Assembly: GCA_964442735.1 (NCBI GenBank)
Contig: CAYUAP010000007.1
Coordinates: 1-64,000 of the forward strand
Length of the DNA stretch: 64,000 nucleotides
From: JAUNBG01 sp964442735
GTDB taxonomy: Bacteria; Planctomycetota; Planctomycetia; Pirellulales; Thermoguttaceae
Reading direction: 5' to 3'
In this document: in pieces, positions 18,318-27,026 of the stretch
How positions within the stretch are numbered: position 1 is the stretch's first letter
Layout: each line of letters begins with the position of its first letter
Position numbers and translations under genes: made by a program
Notes under the pieces: model-generated
Seen by the model: the letters and a program-made list of their open reading frames with translations, nothing else
Told to the model about the DNA's origin: nothing
Databases searched by the model: none

Positions 18318-18437
18318 TATGCTCAAGATCGTTATAAAAGTCTATTTTCCAAATCAGGTGAAACGCCTGTTTTAGAGGATGCGGACGAAACATTCGTGCT
18401 CCCGGGAAATGCCGAATGTATAACGTCGTACTGTATA
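18318..18437 (+). repeat. Family A twin-hairpin repeat (forward copy)
   Basis: Starts TATGCTCAAGATCGTTATAA and ends TATAACGTCGTACTGTATA. The first hairpin has decayed (AAATCAGGTGAAACGCCTGTTTT) and the second reads GCGGACGAAACATTCGTGC, so this copy looks old. Confidence 0.8.
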
Positions 18438-18516
18438 CAAGGCGTCAATAATGTATTTTTTGAAGCCGCGAATAACACGATTATTGAGAATCTGTAAAGA
18501 TTCTCAATATTCGTGG

Positions 18517-18623
18517 TACACTCAAGGTTGTTTTAAAATCCTTTTTCCAAAACAGGCGAGACGCCTGTTTTGGAGGATGCGGACGAGACGTCCGCGCTCC
18601 CGGGAAAAACGTCGTACAGTATA
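18517..18623 (+). repeat. Family A twin-hairpin repeat (forward copy)
   Basis: Contains both perfect stems, AAAACAGGCG-AGA-CGCCTGTTTT and GCGGACG-AGA-CGTCCGC. It is shorter than other copies because about 12 bp before the right terminus are missing. Confidence 0.85.
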
Positions 18624-18708
18624 ACAAGTAAAAATGATACCGATTAAGTAGAGAATCCCCCAATTCCCAACAAACAAATTTTTTCAGATTTTAAAAATAG
18701 GAACGATA

Positions 18709-20193
18709 ATGCAAGAATCTAATGATTTTATTTCCGATTTTGGAGTAACGTTTGATGATGTCCTTCTTCAACCGCAGTACAGTAATGTCGTACCCGGGGA
18801 AGTAAATGTCCAGACTCGTTTAACGAACAATATTCAATTGAATATTCCGATTGTGAGTTCGCCAATGGATACGGTCACCGAACGTAAAATGGCTGTTGCG
18901 ATAGCTCGTGAAGGAGGAATAGGATTCATTCACAAGAACCTCTCCATCGAAAAGCAGGCGGAGGAAGTAGCCCAGGTCAAACGAACAGCGAACGGTATTA
19001 TTCGTAATCCTGCCACAGTACATCCGGATGTCATAGCAGAGAAAGCCCGTACTATAATGGAGCAACAAAATGTATCCGGAGTCCCCATTGTCGATAATGA
19101 CAATAAATTAGTCGGAATTATAACGAAACGGGATCTTCGCTTTTTAGAGAACTGGGACCTTCCGGTGAAAGAGGTCATGACGTCAAAAGACCTTGTAACA
19201 TCTGTAGGGCTTGTAACGCTTGAGCAAGCTGAAAAAATTTTAATGAAAAAAAAGGTGGAGAAACTTCTCCTTGTGGACGATAATAATAGATTAATGGGAC
19301 TGATCACCATAAAGGACATTGATATGATGCGCCGTTACCCCCTTTCCTGTAAAGATAAAGAAGGGCGGTTACGAGTAGGTGCGGCGGTTGGAATCTTTGA
19401 TTACGAACGCGTCGAAACCTTAATAGCGAAGGGAGTTGATGTTTTGATTGTTGATAGTGCCCATGGTCATTCGGCAAACATATTAGAGACCATCCGAACG
19501 ATCAAAAAGCGCTGGGAAATAGATGTCATAGCGGGAAACGTAGCCACGGCGGAAGGTTGTAAAGCCTTAATAGAGGCGGGCGCGGACGCTGTTAAAGTGG
19601 GAATAGGTCCGGGTTCCATATGTACGACACGTATAATTAGTGGAGTCGGAGTTCCGCAGATAACGGCGATTCATCGCGCGGCCAGAGAGGCGTCCGAATC
19701 GGGTATTCCTGTTATTGCCGATGGCGGAATTCGTTTTTCGGGAGATATCGTTAAGTCGATAGCAGCAGGAGCCCATGTTGTAATGCTGGGAGGACTACTC
19801 GCCGGTTTGGAAGAAAGTCCGGGCGAGCCCTTCCTTTATCAGGGTCGATATTTCAAGACCTATCGTGGAATGGGATCGTTAGGAGCAATGGTACGCGGAT
19901 CGAGTGACCGATATGGTCAGAAGAATCGTCCGGCAGGTAAATTGGTTCCGGAAGGAGTGGAAGGTCGAGTTCCCTTCAGGGGGAAATTGGGCCCGTACAT
20001 CTATCAGATGGTCGGTGGTTTACGTGCAGGAATGGGCTATTGCGGAGCAGAAACAATCGAAGAATTGCATAAAAAAGCCAAATTTATTCGGATAACCCCA
20101 GCGGCCGTTCGCGAAAATCATCCGCACGATATCGCGATAACGCAGGAGGCTCCCAACTACAGTCAGGGAGACGAATCCGATTATAGTCGATAA
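18709..20193 (+). CDS. guaB: Inosine-5'-monophosphate dehydrogenase
   Basis: The 494-residue enzyme oxidises IMP to XMP with NAD+, the first committed step of GMP synthesis, in the cytoplasm. TFDDVLLQPQYS opens the catalytic TIM barrel. Two CBS domains (about 95-215) interrupt it (GIITKRDLRF, LMGLITIKDID). The active-site loop GIGPGSICTTR contains the catalytic Cys, and the later GGIRFSGDI and MLGGLLAG bind phosphate. The mobile flap YRGMGS is present. Length and domain order are typical of bacterial GuaB. AGGAACGATA upstream is a plausible RBS. No purine neighbours are visible. Confidence 0.97.
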   Translation: MQESNDFISDFGVTFDDVLLQPQYSNVVPGEVNVQTRLTNNIQLNIPIVSSPMDTVTERKMAVAIAREGGIGFIHKNLSIEKQAEEVAQVKRTANGIIRNPATVHPDVIAEKARTIMEQQNVSGVPIVDNDNKLVGIITKRDLRFLENWDLPVKEVMTSKDLVTSVGLVTLEQAEKILMKKKVEKLLLVDDNNRLMGLITIKDIDMMRRYPLSCKDKEGRLRVGAAVGIFDYERVETLIAKGVDVLIVDSAHGHSANILETIRTIKKRWEIDVIAGNVATAEGCKALIEAGADAVKVGIGPGSICTTRIISGVGVPQITAIHRAAREASESGIPVIADGGIRFSGDIVKSIAAGAHVVMLGGLLAGLEESPGEPFLYQGRYFKTYRGMGSLGAMVRGSSDRYGQKNRPAGKLVPEGVEGRVPFRGKLGPYIYQMVGGLRAGMGYCGAETIEELHKKAKFIRITPAAVRENHPHDIAITQEAPNYSQGDESDYSR

Positions 20194-20264
20194 AACGATT
20201 AATAATAAATCAATAGAAGCCTGCCATGGAAGGCAGGAAAAATACAAGTAAGGAGACTTGAATT

Positions 20265-21527
20265 ATGAAAAAGCGGTTCGCCTTTTTTTCGAAAAGAACA
20301 TTTGATGGCAGGAGTATTCTTTCTTGGACCGGAGCCAGTTTGCTCCTGGCGGCATTATGTGTGCCAGCGACCGTTTCCGCTCAAGATCAGGATCTTCCTA
20401 TAGGAAATGGTAATACAACCATTTCTCTTTCAATGCCGGAACAGGGAGTTGGATTGTGGAAAAAACCGGAAATGAAAGGGACAAATACGACGACTTCACT
20501 TCGTTTCACTGATGTTGCAGCGGAAACGACAGCACCATCGTCGAATAATCCGGTTCGTTTAGTTAGCGGGAGCGATACCACCTTCCCGAAGACGACACAA
20601 AATCCGCTCTTTAAAACGCCTAATTCATCGTCATCGAGTACAGAAACAACTCCGCTTCCAAATACATTGGCTCCCATATCGACAATGCCAAAGACAACAG
20701 CCCCCAAGTCGAGCGTTAATACACAGACAACAGCCCCCAAGCCGAGCGTTAATACACAGGTGCCAACGCCTTCTTCGACTCCGACCCTTCCGTCTTTGCC
20801 GAAAAATACGGTTCCAATGTTACCGGATACCAATGCCCGAGTTGGTTCAGAAGTCAAACCTTTATCTTCTGTTACGCAACCGTCGAAAGAACAATCCGTA
20901 CCATTGCAGTCCAAAACAGCCCCTGTAACTACACCGAATAGTCGGTTGGGATCGGCCTCCCCAATAGGAGATTCTCCATTATCGGCCGATAAAAACAAAA
21001 TAGTGCCCATTGATATTAACAAGACCAAAAAACCCATGCCATCCAATTCGACACAATCGGTATTTACACGTGGTTCCTATAGTGACGATTGTCCGGATCC
21101 GAAGAGTCTTCCCGGTATTAAAGACCTCTCCTATAAAGTAACACCCAAACCCGGTATTTTCCCGGAAAGTTGTCCTTTACCGGATGAAAATTATAACCGG
21201 ACTCCCCCGACCCCCATTGCGTTTACATGGAAAGCCTCGAACCTGTGCTATAAACCCCTCTATTTTGAGGATGTTCAGTTGGAACGATATGGTCATACCA
21301 TTTCACCATGGCTCCAGCCCGCAATTTCACGTGTTCGTTTTTGGTTGACGATCCCTGTTCTCCCCTACCTGATGGGTGTCAATCCACCAAACGAATGTAT
21401 TTATGACCTCGGGTATTATCGTCCCGGTAACTGTGCCCCCTATATGATGAATCCTGTTCCCATCTCCTTGAGAGCCGGTTTGATTGAGGCTGGTGTTATC
21501 GTTGGTGGTGTCTATCTGATTCCATAA
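20265..21527 (+). CDS. Pro/Thr-rich exported protein with Cys-containing C-terminal domain
   Basis: The 420-residue product has a signal peptide cleaved near TVSAQDQ (about 40). A long Ser/Thr/Pro-rich region follows (about 50-275) with a local duplication of TTAPK-S/P-SVNTQ. The C-terminal domain (about 280-420) holds several Cys (DDCPDPKSLPG, SCPLPDENY, SNLCYKPLYFEDVQLERYGH) and a hydrophobic stretch ending GVIVGGVYLIP. I recognise the CYKPLYFEDVQLER pattern only as typical of planctomycete proteins of unknown function. Cell-surface or envelope location is likely. AAGGAGACTTGAATT before the ATG is a strong RBS. A family A repeat begins at the base after the stop codon. Confidence 0.8.
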   Translation: MKKRFAFFSKRTFDGRSILSWTGASLLLAALCVPATVSAQDQDLPIGNGNTTISLSMPEQGVGLWKKPEMKGTNTTTSLRFTDVAAETTAPSSNNPVRLVSGSDTTFPKTTQNPLFKTPNSSSSSTETTPLPNTLAPISTMPKTTAPKSSVNTQTTAPKPSVNTQVPTPSSTPTLPSLPKNTVPMLPDTNARVGSEVKPLSSVTQPSKEQSVPLQSKTAPVTTPNSRLGSASPIGDSPLSADKNKIVPIDINKTKKPMPSNSTQSVFTRGSYSDDCPDPKSLPGIKDLSYKVTPKPGIFPESCPLPDENYNRTPPTPIAFTWKASNLCYKPLYFEDVQLERYGHTISPWLQPAISRVRFWLTIPVLPYLMGVNPPNECIYDLGYYRPGNCAPYMMNPVPISLRAGLIEAGVIVGGVYLIP

Positions 21528-21646
21528 TACACTTTAGAATGTTATAAATTCAGCGTTTCCCGGGAGCGCGGACGTCTCGTCCGCATCCTCCAAAACAGGC
21601 GTCTCGCCTGTTTTGAAAAAAGGCATTGTGAACAGCCTTGAGTATA
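21528..21646 (-). repeat. Family A twin-hairpin repeat (reverse copy) directly after a stop codon
   Basis: Starts TACACTTTAGAATGTTATAA at the base after the TAA of the preceding gene and ends TTGAGTATA. Both stems are intact: GCGGACG-TCT-CGTCCGC and AAAACAGGCG-TCT-CGCCTGTTTT. Confidence 0.85.
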
Positions 21647-22061
21647 ACAAACCACCCTCCTGTTTACAGAAGGGTATGATAAAATCTGCTATTTCAACAG
21701 ACTGAACGGAAATGTGGAGTCTCGTACGTATCTCCATCAAACAAACATCTTTACAAAACAGGGGTCTCGCCTGTTTTGAAACAGGCATTGTGAACAGCCT
21801 TGAGTATAACAAACCTCCCTCCTGTTTATAGAAGGGGCTTGATCGTCTAATTCCGCACTAAATCTAAATCCTTGAGTATAACAAACCTCCCTCCTGTTTA
21901 CAGAAGGGTATGATAAAATCTGCTATTTTAACAGACTGAACGGAAATGTGGAGTCTCGTACGTATCTCCATCAAACAAACATCTTTACAAAACAGGCGTC
22001 TCTATCAAAATTAAACAGGCCCTCTTTTAAACATGTGTCTCTGTCAAGCATTATCAGTTTG
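21647..22061. repeat. Direct duplication of a family A-linked segment
   Basis: A segment of about 130-150 bp (CCTTGAGTATAACAAACC, CCTCCTGTTTACAGAAGGG, TGAACGGAAATGTGGAGTCT, ending in half a family A hairpin) occurs at about 21636-21808 and again at about 21872-22000. The second copy loses the hairpin after AAAACAGGCGTCTC. A third short piece (about 21808-21840) repeats the start. No gene is visible. Confidence 0.7.
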
Positions 22062-22684
22062 GTAACCGTTCACGGATATAAAGTGAAACCGGATAACACT
22101 GATTTTCATGGTTTGTTTTTTGATAAACAAACTTTTTTATGATAATATTATTTATGATAATATTATTTATGATAATAGATAAAAATGTTTCATTTGTTAT
22201 TGTAAAATTTTGTTATGGTAAAATATTGTTTTTACGACAGACTATCTGTGTTTATCCGTGGTATCCGTGGTTCCAAAATCGTTCGTGAATGGTTGCCCGG
22301 ATAACACTGATTTTCACGGATAGTTTTTTGGCAAACAAACTTTTTTATGGTAATATTATTTATGATAATAGATAAAAATGTTTCGTTTGTTATGGTAAAA
22401 TTTTGTTATGGTAAAATATTGTTTTTTACGACAGACTATCTGTGTTTATCCGTGGTATCCGTGGTTCCAAAATCGTTCGTGAATGGTTGCCCGGATAACA
22501 CTGATTTTCACGGATAGTTTTTTGGCAAACAAACTTTTTTATGGTAATATTATTTATGATAATAGATAAAAATGTTTCGTTTGTTATGGTAAAATTTTGT
22601 TATTGTAAAATATTGTTTTTTACGACAGACCATCTGTGTTTATCCGTGGTATCCGTGGTTCCAAAATCGTTCGTGAATGGTCAC
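22062..22684 (+). repeat. Family B repeat, three tandem copies
   Basis: One copy (22062-22296) starts GTAACCGTTCACGGATATAA. It is followed by two copies of exactly 194 bp (22297-22490 and 22491-22684) that lack the outermost left terminus and begin CCCGGATAACACTGATTTTC. Each ends in CGTTCGTGAATGGTTGC or the variant GGTCAC. The near identity of the last two indicates a recent tandem duplication. Confidence 0.88.
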
Positions 22685-22814
22685 CCGGTTTGATTCACTC
22701 AAACACACAAACGTTTTATCATATTTTATAATAATAACTTGTCTATTTTAACTACCAGCCTGTGAACGATATACAAAAAACCTGTGATTTTACACCTCTG
22801 TACCATTTTTCAAC

Positions 22815-22843
22815 TTGACAAAACTAAATTTTTCGTGTATCCT
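22815..22843 (+). promoter_or_regulatory. Sigma-70-type promoter upstream of the DUF1559 prepilin gene
   Basis: TTGACA (22815-22820), a 17-bp spacer and TATCCT (22838-22843) form a good housekeeping promoter. The predicted start is near 22850, giving a leader of about 330 nt before the ATG at 23179. That leader contains the long palindrome at 22957-22993. Confidence 0.6.
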
Positions 22844-22956
22844 ATTTGTATTCTGTATTGGGAGGTTTTTTGTGTGTTTTTCCGTTTTCGCCCGTAGCGA
22901 GCACGCCAAGGAAAAAACATTTCAATCCTTCCTGTTTTTATAACAGGATCTATATT

Positions 22957-22993
22957 GCAAATTATTAACACTATTATAGTGTTAATAATTTGC
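22957..22993. promoter_or_regulatory. Perfect 17-bp inverted repeat in the prepilin leader
   Basis: GCAAATTATTAACACTA and TAGTGTTAATAATTTGC are perfectly complementary across a 3-nt TTA loop. No T-run follows, so it is not a canonical terminator. It lies in the long leader between the predicted promoter and the DUF1559 gene, where it could be an operator, an mRNA-stabilising structure or a processing site. Confidence 0.6.
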
Positions 22994-23178
22994 AGAAAAC
23001 ATGAATTGAGTATAGTGTGTTGGTTTGGGTTGAGAATGTATTCTCTAAAATATTATAATGATACATTTATAAGCCAATACAGTGTTTGAGTTTGCCAAAA
23101 GAAAATGTCACAATAATATCTTTGTTGGTTATTATTGTATTGAGTGCTTTATACTTATTACAACGAAAGGGAGTAGTT

Positions 23179-24270
23179 ATGAACAAGTATAGTGTTTTAT
23201 TGAAAGGGTATGGCAATAAACGAAGATTCGTTGCTTTTACACTTGTCGAACTTTTGGTTGTTATTGCTATTATAGGAATTTTAATTGCATTGCTTTTACC
23301 GGCAGTACAGGCGGCGCGCGAGGCGGCACGTCGTATGGAATGTACGAACAAGTTGAAACAGCTTGCTCTTGCCGTACAGAATTATCATGATGTCAATCAT
23401 AAATTACCGAATAACAGGGGTGTAACATTTCAAACCCTTGCCGACGGAACTTTCAAACGATTTGACGTTCATTCCGTGTATCTTCCCATGTGTCCTTATT
23501 TAGAGCTTCAATCGATTTACGACGAGGGAACTAAAGGAACATGGGCGGGCTATGATACCATGCTTGGCGAAACACGTGAACCTTGGAAAAGAGTTATTCC
23601 GGCATTTTTATGCCCTAGTGAACCACGAACGGACAAAGAAGGTGGACATTCATTTTCGATTAGTGCCGGTGATTTTCCAGAAAAATTCAATACAGGCACA
23701 GCAAATACGCGAACTCCATTTCCGCATGCGGACCGCTGGAATAATTATGCCGCATTGACCGATGGTACATCCTCGACCATTCTGTTTTCCGAACGTGCGA
23801 TTCGAAAAGACAAGAATGTTGTCAAAGGGGCCATGCTTCAGGCGGGAAGTACAGGAGTCTCGGATACGCAAACGGAATGTCAGCCTTATTATTGCAGTTT
23901 AACTCGAAATACAAGTGATTCGACGATGTATGATACGTCCAAGGGAACGTTAAGTACATGGGCTCCTGGCGATCGTTGGGGCGATTCCAGAGCGTATTGC
24001 ACCTGTTTTTCTGAAATACTGCCTCCTAATTCACCTCAATGTGTATCCGCAAACTGGATGTCTATTTCTACGGCGTCAAGCTATCATAGTGGTGGAGTAA
24101 ACTGTGCTCGTGCCGATGGTTCTGTCTCTTTTGTACCGGAGACGGTCAATTCGGTATTATCCGGGAGAACCTTTGACGAAAACTTGAAACCCATACAGTC
24201 TGGAAAATCGCCTTATGGTATCTGGGGGGCACTGGGGTCGATTAACGGTAATGAAACCGTTTCTTTATAA
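23179..24270 (+). CDS. DUF1559 prepilin-type protein
   Basis: From the ATG at 23179 the product has 363 residues. I prefer this start to a TTG at 23086 because GAAAGGGAG precedes it and it puts the type IV prepilin-like motif near the N-terminus: AFTLVELLVVIAIIGILIA, with cleavage before the Phe, followed by LLPAVQAAREAARRMEC. The DUF1559 body ends with the H-x9-DG motif (YHSGGVNCARADGSVSF). These proteins are hugely expanded in Planctomycetota and are thought to be pseudopilins or surface-fibre subunits. The partner lipoprotein follows 80 bp downstream, the usual pairing. Confidence 0.93.
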   Translation: MNKYSVLLKGYGNKRRFVAFTLVELLVVIAIIGILIALLLPAVQAAREAARRMECTNKLKQLALAVQNYHDVNHKLPNNRGVTFQTLADGTFKRFDVHSVYLPMCPYLELQSIYDEGTKGTWAGYDTMLGETREPWKRVIPAFLCPSEPRTDKEGGHSFSISAGDFPEKFNTGTANTRTPFPHADRWNNYAALTDGTSSTILFSERAIRKDKNVVKGAMLQAGSTGVSDTQTECQPYYCSLTRNTSDSTMYDTSKGTLSTWAPGDRWGDSRAYCTCFSEILPPNSPQCVSANWMSISTASSYHSGGVNCARADGSVSFVPETVNSVLSGRTFDENLKPIQSGKSPYGIWGALGSINGNETVSL

Positions 24271-24350
24271 AGTGCTGTTTAATGTTTGTTTAATGCTGTC
24301 TGGAGATTTTACATTTTTGTCCATATTATCCAAGGAAATTTGAGGTTATT

Positions 24351-24869
24351 ATGTCTTTACGAATGATACGTTGGTTAATGATGTGCTCTATTCTGGGTCT
24401 GTTATTCATTAACGGTTGCAATAAACAGCCGGAGGGATTTCCCAAACTCTATCCCTGTAAAATCACGGTGACCAAAGGAGCGGACCCCATTCCAAATGCT
24501 TCTGTCATGTTGTTTCCAGCCGGGGACTCAAAACTGGATGGAAATGTGGCTCTCCATGCAACAACAAATGAAAGTGGAGTGGCTGATATCCGAACTCAAC
24601 TTAATACCTATAATGCTGTTGGAGTTCCGGAAGGCAAGTATTCTGTGGTTATTAAAAGCCCTTCCGGAATCGTTCATACGAAGTCGGATGAAGAACTCGG
24701 AGCAATGCAGGAAGCGGAAAAAACGGCCTATCTAAAAGAGATTGAGAAGAAGAAAAAATCTCAAAAAGACCTTGTTCCGCCTCTTTTTAGTAATCAGAAT
24801 TCAACCCCGGTCGTTATAAACGTTTCAACGAGTGGAGTACAACAAACCATCGACGTTGACAAAAAATAA
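24351..24869 (+). CDS. Lipoprotein with carboxypeptidase-regulatory-like beta-sandwich, DUF1559 partner
   Basis: The 172-residue protein has lipobox INGC (C23). It has a short Ig/CarboxypepD_reg-like fold: CKITVTKGADPIPNASVMLFP, then ATTNESGVADIRT, then GVPEGKYSVVIKSP. The Lys-rich helix (about 120-140) and the final beta strand VVINVSTSGVQ complete it. Such small lipoproteins follow DUF1559 genes very often in Planctomycetota and probably sit in the envelope. The start ATG follows TTGAGGTTATT. A family A repeat lies 17 bp after the stop. Confidence 0.85.
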   Translation: MSLRMIRWLMMCSILGLLFINGCNKQPEGFPKLYPCKITVTKGADPIPNASVMLFPAGDSKLDGNVALHATTNESGVADIRTQLNTYNAVGVPEGKYSVVIKSPSGIVHTKSDEELGAMQEAEKTAYLKEIEKKKKSQKDLVPPLFSNQNSTPVVINVSTSGVQQTIDVDKK

Positions 24870-24886
24870 AAATTGTCATCTGAATC

Positions 24887-25005
24887 TATACTCAAGGTCG
24901 TTATCAATTCGGCCTTTCCCGGGTGCGTGGACGTCTCGTCCGTATCCTCAAAACAGGTGTCCCGCCTGTTTTGGAAAACGAAACTTTATTACGGCCCAGA
25001 GTATA
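24887..25005 (-). repeat. Family A twin-hairpin repeat (reverse copy)
   Basis: TATACTCAAGGTCGTTATC opens this copy and CAGAGTATA closes it. The hairpin order is that of a reverse copy (GGACG-TCT-CGTCC first, then AAAACAGGTGTCCCGCCTGTTTT), while the left terminus is of the CAAGGT type normally found on the other end. The ends thus appear exchangeable. Confidence 0.8.
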
Positions 25006-25558
25006 TCATATGATCTATCATTCTGATCTATCATAACGTTACCCTGCTCCTCTTTCCTAAAGAAATAATCAGGATTTTTCCTGATGTTTAGAGACAAGTC
25101 GTTAAAAAAGAGGTCTGTTATCGTCTCAAAACATGACCAAAAGAGGTCTGTCTTGTGGCGATACGGACGAGATGTCCACTGCTCCGGCCTGTCTGTCAAA
25201 ATAAAAAATTTTTATCGTCTCTTCACTGTAAACAGCAGGAAAAATTTTTATCTCTATTATCCGATACGTTTTATTTTGGATATTCGATTTATCCATACTT
25301 TTAGTATTGTATAAAATAGGGAATTTAAAATTTTCAGTAAAATTTTCTGGAAAAGTCCGATAATTGATGTTATACTATTAAGAAGTATGAAGTAATTTCT
25401 GTTAGAGGGCATTCTATAAACCCGAATTTCCCAAAAATATGATTTGTTTAAGTATCGTATTTACAGGAGATACGACTGGCAGTCTGTATTTTCCAGAGGT
25501 TTTCGGAATGACCTTTATCTATAGACTGGTATTGGTTTGTAAAGAGAAGCAGGGGAGT
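25006..25558. other. Intergenic, AT-rich, no gene seen
   Basis: Between two family A copies. It contains AAAAGAGGTCTGT phrases (about 25107 and 25139) resembling the hairpin near 8930, and a weak family A-like remnant (GCGATACGGACGAGATGTCC, about 25155-25180). No convincing reading frame is present. Confidence 0.5.
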
Positions 25559-25699
25559 TATACTGTACGACGTTATAAATTCAGCATTTCCTGGGAGCGT
25601 GGACGCCATGCCTGACGGCAGGCAGGTCTCGTCCGCATACTTTAAAACAGGCGTCTCGCCTGTTTTGAAAAATAGACTTTTATAACGACCTTGAGTATA
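25559..25699 (-). repeat. Family A repeat with a 21-bp nested palindrome
   Basis: A 141-bp copy. Inside the GGACG/CGTCC stem is an extra segment of about 21 bp containing TGCCTG-ACGG-CAGGCA, itself a hairpin. The same insertion occurs in the copies at 57462 and 57751. It ends 58 bp before the cdsA start. Confidence 0.85.
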
Positions 25700-25757
25700 T
25701 CATTTACAATAACCCAAAATATAAAAGTTATAAACTGGCAGAGAGAGGTCGCATGAA

Positions 25758-26645
25758 ATGTTGTACTGGCGAATTATTCTTGGAATTCCGTTAGTTGGGT
25801 TACTGATTTTGTTATGCTGGCTGGATGCGAACGCTCGTATTCCAGGACTCTATCTTTTACCCTGTTTTTTAGTCTGTGTCTATTTTATCTGTGACGAATT
25901 AATGGACCTGCTAAACGCGGGAGGGGTTTATCCTCGTCGATGGACGGTTTATTTAGGGGTCTTCTCCATGATGATCTTTTGCTGGCTCGCCTGTTACCGC
26001 TCTTTTTCACAAGTTGTGGAGCATGGATGGAGTACGGCGTCCAACGCCTGTTTGTTGACACTGTTATCTATGGCAAGTGGTATTATTATCGCGTTTTGGG
26101 GGGAAATGCTTCGCTTTAAATCGCCGGGGGGCAATACAATCAATCTGGCTGGCGCTATTTTTATTATCGCCTATATTGGAGTACTCGGCTGTTTTATGAT
26201 TATGTTACGAATCGCATATGGAATCGGTGCGGTTTTATCCTTGGTTGTTGTCACGAAAATGTGTGATATTGGAGCTTTTACTGTAGGAAAAATCATAGGA
26301 TATCGTAAACTCGTTCCCGGCTTGAGTCCTGGTAAAACGGTTGAAGGAATGGTAGGTGGTTTTTTATTCGCTATTTTGGGTGCCTGGATCACTCTGGATT
26401 TAATTTTTCCTTTCTGCTTGAAGCGAACCTCGGATGTTTCGCCCTTTGGACTGGTTATTTTTGGACTGGCTGTCGGAATAACCGGATCTTTTGGCGATCT
26501 GGCCGAGTCATTAATAAAGAGAGATGTCGGACGAAAGGATTCCGGACGTCGCTTTCCCGGCTTTGGCGGTTTCCTGGATATTTTTGATTCTTTATTGCTT
26601 GCCGCTCCTGTTGCCTTCGGCTTGTGGGCGTTTAATTTGGTATAA
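25758..26645 (+). CDS. cdsA: Phosphatidate cytidylyltransferase
   Basis: The 295-residue polytopic membrane protein makes CDP-diacylglycerol from phosphatidate and CTP, feeding phospholipid synthesis at the inner membrane. About eight hydrophobic helices are visible. The family signature is at the C-terminus: SPGKTVEGMVGGF, then FGDLAESLIKRDVGRKDSG, PGFGGFLDIFDSLL, which carries the metal-binding Asp residues. Usual length for CdsA (about 280). The ATG at 25758 follows GAGAGAGG; an ATG 5 nt upstream is in another frame. The next gene downstream is a lipid-type fusion enzyme, 324 bp away. Confidence 0.93.
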   Translation: MLYWRIILGIPLVGLLILLCWLDANARIPGLYLLPCFLVCVYFICDELMDLLNAGGVYPRRWTVYLGVFSMMIFCWLACYRSFSQVVEHGWSTASNACLLTLLSMASGIIIAFWGEMLRFKSPGGNTINLAGAIFIIAYIGVLGCFMIMLRIAYGIGAVLSLVVVTKMCDIGAFTVGKIIGYRKLVPGLSPGKTVEGMVGGFLFAILGAWITLDLIFPFCLKRTSDVSPFGLVIFGLAVGITGSFGDLAESLIKRDVGRKDSGRRFPGFGGFLDIFDSLLLAAPVAFGLWAFNLV

Positions 26646-26935
26646 CTCCACTCTTTTACTTTTTTTACCTCTATATTTGAGAAAAAACACTGAAATTTTT
26701 CTATATTTATTGCCATTGAATATTTCTTTTGTTCGATAATACACGAAAAGTAACTCTTTCCCTTGGATGTTTTTCTTAAAATATCCAAGCGTATGGGTTT
26801 GACCTGTATCTCCATTAGTTATCTTGATGAATCTATCTTCATAAAAAATGGAAGTTAAGAGTCTATTTTAAACTGGATAAAATGCGATGTTTTGATAAAT
26901 GAGAGAAACTTCGGATTTTTGTGGCGGTATGGTAA
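26646..26935. other. Intergenic between cdsA and the FAAL fusion gene
   Basis: About 290 bp, AT-rich, with no gene and no family A or B repeat, which is unusual for this window. No clear terminator for cdsA is visible. Confidence 0.5.
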
Positions 26936-26964
26936 TTGACAAAAACACAATAAATTAGGATAAT
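26936..26964 (+). promoter_or_regulatory. Promoter of the FAAL-ACP-oxoamine synthase gene
   Basis: TTGACA (26936-26941), a 17-bp spacer and GATAAT (26959-26964) are near consensus. The predicted transcript starts near 26971, just past the ATG at 26970, so it supports the later ATG at 27027 as the translation start. Confidence 0.65.
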
Positions 26965-27026
26965 GTTCAATGGGTGTAGAGTTGGTTTTGGAAGAAACCT
27001 TGGATGTTAAGAATACCGGAGAGGTC

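Larger units (their letters stand above)
18256..18708. other. Intergenic with two family A repeats and an 11-bp hairpin
   Basis: Between the DUF6807 gene and guaB lie two forward family A copies (18318-18437, 18517-18623). Between them is a perfect hairpin TATTGAGAATC / GATTCTCAATA (18482-18509) with a 6-nt loop. No gene is seen. The hairpin lacks a U-tract on the plus strand, so it is not a clear terminator. Confidence 0.65.

Noticed and set aside
18481..18663. Short frames with repeated Thr-Ser-Arg-Pro-His peptides near family A copies (18.5, 24.9, 56.0 and 57.7 kb)
   Set aside because: These are translations of the family A hairpins, lack ribosome binding sites and appear on either strand. 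They should not be annotated as proteins.
23086..23178. TTG start adding 31 residues to the DUF1559 protein
   Set aside because: It would put a second hydrophobic helix before the prepilin motif; the ATG at 23179 has a good ribosome binding site.
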